This document shows positions 1-6,189 of a DNA stretch of 7,470 bases, one piece after another (the first letter of the stretch is position 1; each line of letters begins with the position of its first letter). A program made the translations under genes and the position numbers. The notes beneath the pieces were generated by a model. It was not told the DNA's origin, ran no database searches, and saw only the letters and a program-made list of their open reading frames with translations. Location of the stretch: contig JAPPPA010000190.1 in the NCBI GenBank assembly GCA_028817755.1, forward strand, positions 1-7,470, in the 5' to 3' direction. This DNA is from Gammaproteobacteria bacterium (GTDB taxonomy: Bacteria; Pseudomonadota; Gammaproteobacteria; JAPPPA01).

Positions 1-313
1 GTGTGACGAGGCTACGCACACCTAACTGGTAGTTTTCGAGTGTTAGTAGCGGGTAAACAACGAGTTGGCCCGGGCCGTGGTAGGTGACTTGACCACCGCG
101 GTCGATATCAATAACAGGAATGTCGCCTGGGTTGAGCAGGTGAATGGGGTCGGCGTTTTGCCCCATGGTGTAGACAGGTGGGTGCTCTAAAAACCAGAGC
201 TGGTCTTCATGCTCAATGTCGCCAGCCGCCCAAGCTTGCATGGCTTTCCAAGTCGGCTCGTATTCAACCGTGCCGAGTTGCTGAATGCTAGGTAGTGGCG
301 TTTGCGCTGACAC
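1..313 (-). CDS. lipB: LipB, lipoyl(octanoyl) transferase, N-terminal part (gene runs off the left edge)
   Basis: LipB moves the octanoyl group from acyl carrier protein to lipoyl domains in the cytoplasm, the first step of endogenous lipoate synthesis. The first 104 codons are present. They read with a GTG start at 313-311 (residues MSAQTPLPSIQQLG), then PGDIPVI at about 73-79 and the family hallmark RGGQVTYHGPGQ at about 83-94. The LGVRSLVT stretch lies at the cut edge. The whole stretch aligns without gaps to the E. coli LipB N-terminus as I remember it. The catalytic Cys and Lys lie beyond the window. The GTG sits 5 bases after the ybeD stop, and AAGG lies only one base from it, too close to be a good Shine-Dalgarno site, so coupling to ybeD is likely. 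No in-frame ATG is available nearby upstream. The family is certain; the exact start is fairly sure. Confidence 0.93.
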   Translation of the reverse strand, partial: MSAQTPLPSIQQLGTVEYEPTWKAMQAWAAGDIEHEDQLWFLEHPPVYTMGQNADPIHLLNPGDIPVIDIDRGGQVTYHGPGQLVVYPLLTLENYQLGVRSLVT

Positions 314-318
314 GCCTT

Positions 319-621
319 TTACATGGCCATAACCACCAAGTCGCTCTCGCCTAATGCGGCAAAAATAGCGTCTACTTGGGGTTTGCTGGTGGCAGTGAAA
401 TTAACGGTAAGGGAAATAAATTTACCGGTGCGGCTCACTTTGCGTTGCACAGCGCTGAGTGGCAATTTGCCTGTGTGCGGTTCAATTAGCGTAAGAATCT
501 GCTGATCTACGTCATTGGCTGGTTTCACAAAGACTTTGAGCGGGAAGTCACAGGGAAACTCCATTAACGTTTCTTGTACGTCGCTGGGTAGGTCGCCGTT
601 GTTTTGTGGTGTATCGCTCAT
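319..621 (-). CDS. ybeD: YbeD, DUF493 family small cytoplasmic protein
   Basis: This 100-residue protein belongs to the YbeD/DUF493 family, which has an ACT-like alpha-beta fold and no firmly established biochemical role. It is usually encoded next to lipB. Recognisable features are the FPCDFPLKVF segment at about 39-48, the central GKFISLTVNFTAT strand region, and the C-terminal SKPQVDAIFAALGES helix. E. coli YbeD is 87 residues; the extra length here is a polar N-terminal tail (SDTPQNNGDLPSDVQ). The ATG at 621-619 overlaps the dat stop as ATGA, a classical coupling arrangement, and there is no Shine-Dalgarno sequence in front of it. A longer reading from about 672 adds 17 unrelated residues inside dat and is not credible. 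lipB follows after 5 bases. Confidence 0.92.
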   Translation of the reverse strand: MSDTPQNNGDLPSDVQETLMEFPCDFPLKVFVKPANDVDQQILTLIEPHTGKLPLSAVQRKVSRTGKFISLTVNFTATSKPQVDAIFAALGESDLVVMAM

Positions 622-1481
622 AGTTGAAACTGTGCTTTGTATGCTTGGTAGGCGGCGAAAAGCTGCTGCCACACAGGGCCGGGCTTGCCGCTGCCGACAG
701 CTTGGCCGTCTAGGTTAGTTACTGGGTACAGCTCACGGGTGGAGCTGGTAATAAGAATTTCACTAGCGTTGTTTAGCTCGTCGGCTGACAGAATGCGTTG
801 TTCTACGCTTAGGCCTTGTTGCTTTTCGGCTAGCTCAAGCACTAAGTCACGGGTAATGCCCGGCAATAGTTCTGGGCCTTTAGGCGGCGTGACTAGGGTG
901 CCGTTTATTACCGCAAAGACGTTACTGCTAGCGCCTTCGCTAATTTTGCCATCGCGTACCAATAGCGTTTCATTACAGCCTTCGGCGGTGCCTTCTTCTT
1001 TTAAAAGCACATTGGCGAGTAGGGTAATGGCTTTGATATGGCAGCGGTGCCAGCGAATGTCTTCACGCGTAATGGCGCTAACACCATTTTCTTTAACCGC
1101 TTCAGGCAGGATCGGTAACGGGTTAACACAGGCGAAAACGGTTGGCTCAATGTTGGTTGGAATGCTGTGGTCTCGACCGCCGCTGCTGCCGCGTGTGACT
1201 TGCAGATAAATGGCGCAGTTTTCAGCGTTGTTTTGTAACAGCAGGTTGCAGAATAACTCGCGCCATTCGTTGTCAGAGTAGGGGTTGCGAATGCCGACTT
1301 CTTCAAGGCTGTTGCTGAGACGTGATAAGTGCTCGTCTAGGCGGAGCAAGTGGTGCCCATAAACGGGTAGCACTTCGTAAATGCCATCGCCGAACAGGAA
1401 GCCGCGATCAAAAACGCTAATTTGCGCTTGATCGGCCGGCAACCATTGGCCATTAAGGAATACGGTATTGAATTCGCTCAT
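618..1481 (-). CDS. dat: D-amino-acid (D-alanine) aminotransferase, PLP fold type IV
   Basis: The enzyme probably exchanges the amino group between D-alanine and 2-oxoglutarate, giving pyruvate and D-glutamate in the cytoplasm. The 287 residues match the size of Bacillus DAAT (about 282). The fold-type IV signature is clear: FGDGIYEV at 30-37 with Tyr35, the Schiff-base lysine Lys150 in DIRWHRCHIKA, and SEGASSNVF at 181-189, where Glu182 should contact the pyridine nitrogen. R103-D-H105 reproduces the R-x-H pair that binds the substrate carboxylate in Bacillus DAAT. This favours DAAT over the related branched-chain aminotransferase or aminodeoxychorismate lyase. The ATG at 1481 lies 2 bases after the dacA stop, and the TGA overlaps the ybeD ATG. 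Only a weak GAAGG-type ribosome site is visible, inside the end of dacA. Specificity is inferred, not proven. Confidence 0.92.
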   Translation of the reverse strand: MSEFNTVFLNGQWLPADQAQISVFDRGFLFGDGIYEVLPVYGHHLLRLDEHLSRLSNSLEEVGIRNPYSDNEWRELFCNLLLQNNAENCAIYLQVTRGSSGGRDHSIPTNIEPTVFACVNPLPILPEAVKENGVSAITREDIRWHRCHIKAITLLANVLLKEEGTAEGCNETLLVRDGKISEGASSNVFAVINGTLVTPPKGPELLPGITRDLVLELAEKQQGLSVEQRILSADELNNASEILITSSTRELYPVTNLDGQAVGSGKPGPVWQQLFAAYQAYKAQFQL

Positions 1482-1483
1482 GC

Positions 1484-2653
1484 TTACTCGTCGCCGCCTT
1501 CAAACATGAGTAGCACTTTGTCTTTCAGGCGTTGGAATAGAGTGCCTTCTGGCACGGTTTCTAGTGCGAGTAGTGGTACGCGTGAGACTAATTTGTCTTG
1601 GAGCGTTACTTGCACCTCACCAATTGCAGTACCAGCTTCGATAGGAGCTTGTAATTGTTCGTTGTAAAGCGTGGTCACAGTCAGTGACTTGCTTTGGCCG
1701 CGAGGAATAGTCGCGCTCAGTGCGTCGCCTGTGCCCACCGCTAGTGTTTGTTTCGCACCGCCCCAAATGCGAGGAGATTCAATCACTTGCTTCTGCGTGA
1801 ATAGCTCGTGTGTTTCGAAGAAGCGGAAGCCGTAGTTAAGCAGGGCTTGGGTTGCGCTGCTGCGGGCGTTGTCGCTGTCGGTGCCAAGCACGACTGACAC
1901 TAAGCGCATGTTGTCGCGCTTAGCTGAGGCGGCTAGGCAGTAGCCTGCTGATTCAGTGTGGCCGGTTTTCAGGCCGTCTACGCTGCGATCGCGACGTAAT
2001 AGCTTGTTACGGTTGAACTGACGGATACCGGCATAGGTAAATTCAAGCTGTGAGTACCAGTTGTAGTACTCAGGGAATTCACGAATGATCGCTGACGCGA
2101 GTGTGGCAATATCTGCCGCCGTGGTCAGGTGGCCGTCGTCTGGCAAACCGGTCGCGTTTAGGAAGTTGGTTTGTGTCATGCCCAAGGTTTGGGCGTGTTG
2201 GTTCATCAGCTGAGCAAAGGTTTCTTCTGTGCCGGCAATATGTTCTGCAAGGGCGATAGACGCATCGTTACCCGATTGCACGATGATGCCCTGCATGAGG
2301 TCTTCAACTTTGACCTGTTTACCCACCTCGATAAACATGCGCGAGCCTTCTGTGCGCCATGCTTTTTTACTGACGGTAACTTTGTCGTCTAGCTTTAAGG
2401 TGCCGTTGCGTAGTTCTTGAAAAGCAACGTAAACGGTCATCAGCTTAGTAATGCTGGCTGGCTCGGCCTGCATGGCTGAATTTTTCTCGGCCAAAATGGC
2501 GCCGGTGTTGAAGTCCACCAAGATGTAGCTGGTGGCGTCTAAGTCTGGCGCATTAGGAATCAGCGGCGCGGCGTGGCTGGCGCTAGCAAATAGCAGCACA
2601 AGCAGGCCAAAGGTGTAGCTGAGGGCATTACGAAGACGCATCACTGATTTCAT
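1484..2653 (-). CDS. dacA: D-alanyl-D-alanine carboxypeptidase, PBP5/PBP6 (DacA/DacC) type
   Basis: This periplasmic enzyme removes the terminal D-Ala from pentapeptide stems and so limits cross-linking. The 389-residue product has a signal peptide (basic MKSVMRLRN, hydrophobic 11-25, likely cleavage after SHA at 28). The penicillin-binding motifs are complete: S67-I-T-K70, S127-G-N129 and K229-T-G231, with spacing like E. coli PBP5. A beta-rich C-terminal domain covers about 290-365. It ends in the amphipathic helix TLFQRLKDKVLLMF, the expected inner-membrane anchor. The ATG at 2653 is supported by AAGGA at 2666-2670, though the 12-base spacer is longer than ideal. A candidate promoter lies just upstream, so dacA may start its own transcript with dat, ybeD and lipB. 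dacA and dacC cannot be told apart from sequence alone. Confidence 0.95.
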   Translation of the reverse strand: MKSVMRLRNALSYTFGLLVLLFASASHAAPLIPNAPDLDATSYILVDFNTGAILAEKNSAMQAEPASITKLMTVYVAFQELRNGTLKLDDKVTVSKKAWRTEGSRMFIEVGKQVKVEDLMQGIIVQSGNDASIALAEHIAGTEETFAQLMNQHAQTLGMTQTNFLNATGLPDDGHLTTAADIATLASAIIREFPEYYNWYSQLEFTYAGIRQFNRNKLLRRDRSVDGLKTGHTESAGYCLAASAKRDNMRLVSVVLGTDSDNARSSATQALLNYGFRFFETHELFTQKQVIESPRIWGGAKQTLAVGTGDALSATIPRGQSKSLTVTTLYNEQLQAPIEAGTAIGEVQVTLQDKLVSRVPLLALETVPEGTLFQRLKDKVLLMFEGGDE

Positions 2654-2665
2654 ACTATTTGGTGG

Positions 2666-2670
2666 TCCTT
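2666..2670 (-). promoter_or_regulatory. Shine-Dalgarno site of dacA
   Basis: AAGGA on the minus strand lies 12 bases before the dacA ATG at 2653. The spacer is longer than usual, but no better site is seen and the next ATG (codon 5) would be further away still. Confidence 0.5.
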
Positions 2671-2694
2671 AGCGGAGTGGGGTGTAAACGATGT

Positions 2695-2723
2695 ATTTTA
2701 GCGACCTTAAGCGCCGCCGTCAT
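2695..2723 (-). promoter_or_regulatory. Candidate sigma70 promoter for the dacA-dat-ybeD-lipB unit
   Basis: On the minus strand a -35-like ATGACG (2723-2718, 4/6 to TTGACA) and a -10-like TAAAAT (2700-2695, 5/6 to TATAAT) are separated by exactly 17 bases. Transcription would start near 2688, about 35 bases before the dacA ATG. It lies on the dacA side of the repeat element, so it would remain linked to dacA whatever the element does. It was found by eye only; single matches of this quality are common. Confidence 0.4.
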
Positions 2724-2732
2724 GGCAGAAAC

Positions 2733-2736
2733 CTAA
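2733..2736. repeat. Left flanking YTAR-like target copy (CTAA)
   Basis: CTAA directly abuts the left terminus of the inverted-repeat element. The matching position on the right (2998-3001) reads TTAA. Both fit YTAR, the 4-bp target that I recall for the IS5 group. They differ at one base, so a duplication is likely but not exact. Confidence 0.4.
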
Positions 2737-2769
2737 GGAAGCTCTGGTCGGGAAATACAACTGAGCTGT
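2737..2769. repeat. Left terminal inverted repeat
   Basis: It begins GGAAGCTCTG and contains TCGGGAAATACAA. It matches the reverse complement of 2965-2997 at 30 of 33 positions; the differences are at repeat positions 11, 25 and 30 (all purine-purine or pyrimidine-pyrimidine changes). Confidence 0.9.
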
Positions 2770-2859
2770 TTTTGCCATTTTACAGGGCAAGGCAGCACGA
2801 GCGCGGCATAGTTACTCTATGTAAGCGAGGGCTAACGCCGCCATGTGGAATGGCAAAAT
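2769..2859. repeat. Inner hairpin arm 1
   Basis: Bases 2769-2784 (TTTTTGCCATTTTACA) pair with 2844-2859, whose reverse complement is ATTTTGCCATTCCACA (13/16). Two of the mismatches become G-U pairs in plus-sense RNA. The arm encloses the small CATAG-TTACT-CTATG hairpin. Confidence 0.7.
2807..2830 (+). repeat. Internal 24-bp hairpin repeat, copy 1
   Basis: CATAG-TTACT-CTATG (2807-2821) forms a 5-bp stem with a 5-base loop and is followed by TAAGCGAGG. A second copy lies in opposite orientation at 2904-2927 and is identical at 22 of 24 positions. The two differences sit on paired bases of the stem. Confidence 0.8.
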
Positions 2860-2870
2860 CAGCCCAACGG

Positions 2871-2969
2871 GTTGTGCAGCAAAGCTTTCAGCTCTTTGTT
2901 GCGCCTCGCTTACATGGAGTAACCATGCTGCACTCAGCGCGCCTCAATCTGAAAACCTTGCTGCACAAC
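2871..2969. repeat. Inner hairpin arm 2
   Basis: Bases 2871-2891 (starting GTTGTGCAGCAA) match the reverse complement of 2949-2969 at 19 of 21 positions, giving a strong stem. The arm encloses the second CATGG hairpin copy and overlaps the right terminal repeat by five bases. Confidence 0.8.
2904..2927 (-). repeat. Internal 24-bp hairpin repeat, copy 2 (inverted)
   Basis: Read on the minus strand it is CATGG-TTACT-CCATG followed by TAAGCGAGG. Relative to copy 1, stem pair 4 has changed from A-T to G-C on both sides, so the stem is preserved. Confidence 0.8.
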
Positions 2970-2997
2970 TCAATTGTATTTCCCGATCAGAGCTTCC
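2965..2997. repeat. Right terminal inverted repeat
   Basis: Its reverse complement begins GGAAGCTCTG and matches 2737-2769 at 30/33 positions. It ends at 2997, immediately next to the rlpA stop codon (2998-3000). Confidence 0.9.
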
Positions 2998-3001
2998 TTA
3001 A
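2998..3001. repeat. Right flanking YTAR-like target copy (TTAA), overlapping the rlpA stop
   Basis: TTAA follows the right terminus of the element. Its first three bases are the complement of the rlpA TAA stop. The left partner is CTAA (2733-2736), so the presumed duplication has one mismatch. Confidence 0.4.
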
Positions 3002-4038
3002 GGCGTAGTGGTATTCACCACAAAGCCTTTGTTCAGACCTTTCTCTTCTAGAGAAAGTTGCGCCCAGCGAGCATGTGTTTCCATTTGAAATGGGCCAATG
3101 CGCACTTTGTAGGCCCAGTTGGCCTGCTGTGTATCAACCACGGTATTTGGGAAACCGTCGGCTTCTAAGCGAGAAGAAAAGCTTTCGGCACCGGCAATAT
3201 CATTGAAAGCGCCAGCTTGCACCCACCATTGCGGGCCTAATGCTGTGGCAGTAACTGCTGGTTTAGGCTTGGGTTTAGGTATCGGGTCAGCGATTGGCTG
3301 AGCCTGAAACTGTGGCGCGGTCGGTGTGGCTGGTGCGGTATTTTCGATGTAAGCCTCAGTCGCTGCGGCTGGTGTATCTCTGTGTATCGCCGCTAAACTT
3401 TCTGCTGCCGGGCTTGGTGTTGTTGTGGGGCGAGTTTGAGTTTGGGGTTGAGCTTGAGAGTAGCCAGGGTCGATTTGACGACCGCTGCGGGTGACTTCAA
3501 TGCCAACCACTTCAACCGGTGCGGTACCCGTGTTGAAAACGCCGAGTTTTACTGCGGCGGCGTAACTCAGGTCGATTTCACGGCCATCGATAAAGGGGCC
3601 GCGGTCGTTAACCCGAACAATTGCTTCGCGGCCGTTATTTAAATTACGTACGCGCACATAGCTGGGGATGGGCAGGGTTTTATGCGCTGCGCTCATGCTG
3701 TACATGTCGTAGCGCTCACCATTTGCCGTGTTGCGGCCATGAAACTTACGCCCATACCAAGAGGCGATGCCTCGACGGCGATAGCCTTCTGCCGTTTGTA
3801 GGGTGTAATAGGTTTGGCCTAAAACGGTGTACTTGGGCGCATTGCCCGCGCGGGTGCGCGGCTCCCATTTGGGTTTGGCGTCGCGTAATTCTTTTTCTTT
3901 GGGTGGGCGGCCAGGCCCGTCATTGCTGTAGCCACCGGAGAAGGCGGGGCGGTTGCCGCCGCTGCCCCAGCTACAACCTTGCAATACCAACAAGGTTGAA
4001 AGGGCGAGAAAGAGAGCGAGGGTGCGTCCGTGAAGCAT
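2998..4038 (-). CDS. rlpA: RlpA, septal-ring-type lytic transglycosylase lipoprotein with SPOR domain
   Basis: RlpA is an outer-membrane lipoprotein that, in Pseudomonas aeruginosa, cleaves glycan strands lacking stem peptides. The 346-residue product starts with a lipoprotein signal whose lipobox LQGC places lipidation at Cys22. A Gly/Pro/charged linker follows. The double-psi beta-barrel spans about 86-183, with GIASWYG (90-96), FHG, TANGERY and VNDRGPF. Glu108, Asp111, His119 and Asp145 match the spacing of the functionally important residues I recall for P. aeruginosa RlpA. A Gln/Thr/Pro/Ala-rich linker (about 195-265) leads to a C-terminal SPOR domain (about 269-342) that binds denuded peptidoglycan at division sites. 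It follows mltB by 12 bases. The upstream ACAATATATAAAC has no Shine-Dalgarno sequence. Its stop abuts the repeat element. Confidence 0.95.
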   Translation of the reverse strand: MLHGRTLALFLALSTLLVLQGCSWGSGGNRPAFSGGYSNDGPGRPPKEKELRDAKPKWEPRTRAGNAPKYTVLGQTYYTLQTAEGYRRRGIASWYGRKFHGRNTANGERYDMYSMSAAHKTLPIPSYVRVRNLNNGREAIVRVNDRGPFIDGREIDLSYAAAVKLGVFNTGTAPVEVVGIEVTRSGRQIDPGYSQAQPQTQTRPTTTPSPAAESLAAIHRDTPAAATEAYIENTAPATPTAPQFQAQPIADPIPKPKPKPAVTATALGPQWWVQAGAFNDIAGAESFSSRLEADGFPNTVVDTQQANWAYKVRIGPFQMETHARWAQLSLEEKGLNKGFVVNTTTP

Positions 4039-4050
4039 GTTTATATATTG

Positions 4051-5040
4051 TTATTGCTGTCGGGCTTGAGCAATCTCTTGCGCTAGCTGGTGCACGGCTA
4101 GAGCGTAGAGTTTGCTGTGGTTGTAACGCGTAATAGCGTAGAAGTTGTTTAACGGTACGTAATAGAGTTTGCTGTCTTCTAGATTGAATTCCAGAAGAGC
4201 GACTTTTTCATCAGAATCGATGTTGCCGCTTTGTAGCGTCACGCCTTTGGCCTGCAAGTCTTGCCACTCAATGGCTGGTTTACCGTGTTTGCTAAGGTCT
4301 TCTTGCCACGCATCGCCGTTTGTTTTGGCTGGCAAAATCACCGTTTCGCCTGCTTTCCAGCCGTGCTCGGCAAAGTAGTTGGCGACTGAGCCGATGGCGT
4401 CGTAGGGGTTCCATAAGTCGGCTATTTCGTCACCATCAAAGTCGATGGCGTAGTGCCGATAGCTACTGCTAATGAATTGGCCGAGGCCCATGGCGCCGGC
4501 ATAGGAGCCTTTAAGTGCGAGCGGGTCTAGCGCTTGTTCGCGTGTCATTAGGAAGAAATGCTCTAGCTCGCTGGTAAAGAACTTGCCGCGCTTAGGGTAG
4601 TTAAAACCTAGCGTAGTCAGTGCATCTAATACGCGCCATTTGCCGGTGTATGTGCCAAACCAGGTTTCTACGCCAATAATTGCCACAATGTATTCCGGTG
4701 GCACGCCGAGTTCTTTTTCGGCGCGGGCTAAGGTCGGTTCGTATTTATTCCAAAACGTGACGCCATCATTAATGCGTTTCGGTTTTAGGAAAATTTTGCG
4801 GTACTTGTGCCAGTGCAGTACGCCTTCGGCTGGTCGGCTAATGGCATCAATAATGGCTTGCTGATGTTCGGCTTGGTTAAGTAGCTCGAGTACAAAGGTT
4901 TCTTCAAAACCTTTGTCTTGCATGCGTTCCACAAACGCATCGACTTGGTCTTTAGGGAAGTCATCAACAGCGGCTTGAGCTGAGAAACAGCCCAAGGTGA
5001 TTGCTGCTGCACAGAGCAGCTTGGAAAAATATGTAGTCAC
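4051..5040 (-). CDS. mltB: Lytic murein transglycosylase B (GH103, MltB/SltB1 type)
   Basis: The enzyme cleaves the MurNAc-GlcNAc bond of peptidoglycan in the periplasm, forming 1,6-anhydro ends. The 329-residue protein carries the GH103 signature GVETWFGTYTGKWRVLDAL with catalytic Glu125, followed by YPKRGKFF, GSYAGAMGLGQFISSS (179-193) and an EF-hand-like DFDGDEIADLWNP (200-212) as in E. coli Slt35. The N-terminus is a signal peptide with likely signal peptidase I cleavage after SAQA-type residues 20-23. The possible lipobox ITLGC fits the consensus poorly, so the enzyme may be soluble, like Pseudomonas SltB1, which occupies the same position after rodA. The start is GTG at 5040-5038, supported by CGGGA with a 6-base spacer. 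It lies 12 bases after rodA and 12 before rlpA. sltB1 would be an equally good name. Confidence 0.94.
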   Translation of the reverse strand: MTTYFSKLLCAAAITLGCFSAQAAVDDFPKDQVDAFVERMQDKGFEETFVLELLNQAEHQQAIIDAISRPAEGVLHWHKYRKIFLKPKRINDGVTFWNKYEPTLARAEKELGVPPEYIVAIIGVETWFGTYTGKWRVLDALTTLGFNYPKRGKFFTSELEHFFLMTREQALDPLALKGSYAGAMGLGQFISSSYRHYAIDFDGDEIADLWNPYDAIGSVANYFAEHGWKAGETVILPAKTNGDAWQEDLSKHGKPAIEWQDLQAKGVTLQSGNIDSDEKVALLEFNLEDSKLYYVPLNNFYAITRYNHSKLYALAVHQLAQEIAQARQQ

Positions 5041-5052
5041 TGAATATCCCGC

Positions 5053-6189
5053 TTAGCGAGCAATAAGTTTTTTGTGTGTGTGAATAGACATCAGAATACC
5101 GAAGCCTGCCATAAGCGTCACCATTGATGTGCCCCCGTAACTGACTAACGGCAGCGGCACGCCGACCACGGGTAGCAGCCCGGACACCATGCCAATATTC
5201 ACAAACACGTAGACGAAGAATGTCAGCCCAATACTGCCAGCAACAGTACGGCTAAATAGGTTGGTTGCTTGCGCGGCGATGTATAGGCAGCGGAAAACAA
5301 TGGCGAGGTACAGCGCCAACAGTGGCAGCACGCCCATAAGTCCATGCTCTTCGGCCAGTACCGCAAAAATGAAATCGGTAGAGCGTTCGGGCAAAAAGTC
5401 TAAATGTGACTGTGTGCCATTAAGCCAGCCTTTGCCCCAAAGGCCGCCGGAGCCAATCGCAATTTTTGACTGAATAATGTGGTAGCCAGAGCCAAAGGGG
5501 TCGGCTTCTGGGTTTAAAAGCGTGAGTACACGTTGGCGTTGGTAGTCTTTCATTACGTACCAAAGCGCGGGTAGTGCCGCAGCGATCAGGCTGATACCGC
5601 CGAAGATCCAGCGCCAACCTAGACCAGACAAGAACAGCACGAACATGCCAGAAGCACCCATCAAGATAGAGGTGCCAAGGTCAGGCTGGCGTGCAATCAG
5701 TAAAACAGGCAAAACAATCAGTGCCAGAGAAACCAGCACAGAACGCACGTCAGGTGGGTTGGGCTTGCTTGATAACCAAGCAGCCGTTACCAACGGTAAT
5801 GTGAGTTTCATCAATTCCGATGGTTGAAACTTTACGACGCCCAAATTCAACCAACGCTGCGCGCCACCGCCGGTACTGCCCACTACGAGTACGGCTACGA
5901 GCAAGAGCACCGTGATAGCCCAAACGCCCATTGAGTAGCGTTGATAAATGCTTGGCGGAATTTGCGCAAAAACAAACATGGCGCCAAAGGCGACGCCGAG
6001 GCGAATCATCTGGCGCGTTAAGAGGCCGGTGTTTTCATCACCAGCAGAATAGAGCACCAAGATGCCAAATGAGGCCAGCAGTGTGAGCATGGCCAGTAGT
6101 GGCAGGTCTAAATGAATGCGTTGAAACTGGACGCTAATCCACGAGTCGTTTCTACGTTGTTCGCCTTCAAGCGTGGCCAAATCCATCAT
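5053..6189 (-). CDS. rodA: RodA, SEDS-family peptidoglycan glycosyltransferase of the elongasome
   Basis: RodA polymerises lipid II into glycan strands during side-wall growth, working with PBP2. The 378-residue protein is strongly hydrophobic, with about ten membrane segments from residue 29 to 370. SEDS landmarks are present: FQPSELMKLTLP (121-132), ARQPDLGTSI (166-175), FLPERSTDFIFAVLAEEHG (265-283), in which Asp272 matches the essential Asp of the family, and PLVSYGGTSM (347-356). The ATG at 6189 overlaps the mrdA TGA (ATGA). A second ATG follows immediately, but the AGGAGG at 6200-6205 is nearer the first, with a 10-base spacer. Length and motifs look complete and functional. FtsW is the main alternative, but the mrdA neighbour and the length favour RodA. 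Confidence 0.96.
   Translation of the reverse strand: MMDLATLEGEQRRNDSWISVQFQRIHLDLPLLAMLTLLASFGILVLYSAGDENTGLLTRQMIRLGVAFGAMFVFAQIPPSIYQRYSMGVWAITVLLLVAVLVVGSTGGGAQRWLNLGVVKFQPSELMKLTLPLVTAAWLSSKPNPPDVRSVLVSLALIVLPVLLIARQPDLGTSILMGASGMFVLFLSGLGWRWIFGGISLIAAALPALWYVMKDYQRQRVLTLLNPEADPFGSGYHIIQSKIAIGSGGLWGKGWLNGTQSHLDFLPERSTDFIFAVLAEEHGLMGVLPLLALYLAIVFRCLYIAAQATNLFSRTVAGSIGLTFFVYVFVNIGMVSGLLPVVGVPLPLVSYGGTSMVTLMAGFGILMSIHTHKKLIAR

Larger units (their letters stand above)
2737..2997. mobile_element. MITE-like non-autonomous element with nested inverted repeats (261 bp)
   Basis: The ends are inverted repeats starting GGAAGCTCTG, 33 bp long and 30/33 identical. Inside are two more inverted-repeat arms (about 2769-2859 and 2871-2969). 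Folded as a single strand, the whole would be a closing stem with two branches. The terminus resembles the IS5 end GGAAGGTGCG as I remember it, and the flanks CTAA and TTAA fit the IS5-group YTAR target. I therefore infer a non-autonomous element moved in trans by an IS5-group-like transposase. No transposase gene is present. It fills nearly all of the rlpA-dacA spacer. That it is an inverted-repeat element is seen directly; mobility and family are inference. Confidence 0.75.

Noticed and set aside
622..672. Upstream extension of ybeD by 17 residues
   Set aside because: The extension lies inside dat in another frame and does not resemble the family N-terminus. The ATG at 621 makes an ATGA overlap with the dat stop.
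685..1209. 174-codon plus-strand reading frame antisense to dat
   Set aside because: It is a shadow of the conserved dat gene; its product shows no known motif and is low-complexity Ser/Leu/Arg-rich.
2705..2712. CCTTAAG at 2705-2711 as another copy of the element's flank (compare CCTTAAGG at 2996-3003)
   Set aside because: The similarity is about seven bases, partly palindromic, and does not extend; chance is sufficient.
2733..3001. Classical Rho-independent terminator after rlpA
   Set aside because: Strong stems exist, but no GC-rich hairpin is followed directly by a clear U-run on the minus strand, so I do not call a terminator.
2691..3008. 105-codon plus-strand reading frame across the repeat element
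   Set aside because: It consists almost entirely of inverted-repeat sequence, has no recognisable domain and no ribosome site I can see, and runs antisense into the rlpA end and the dacA promoter region. It is best seen as chance openness of the element.
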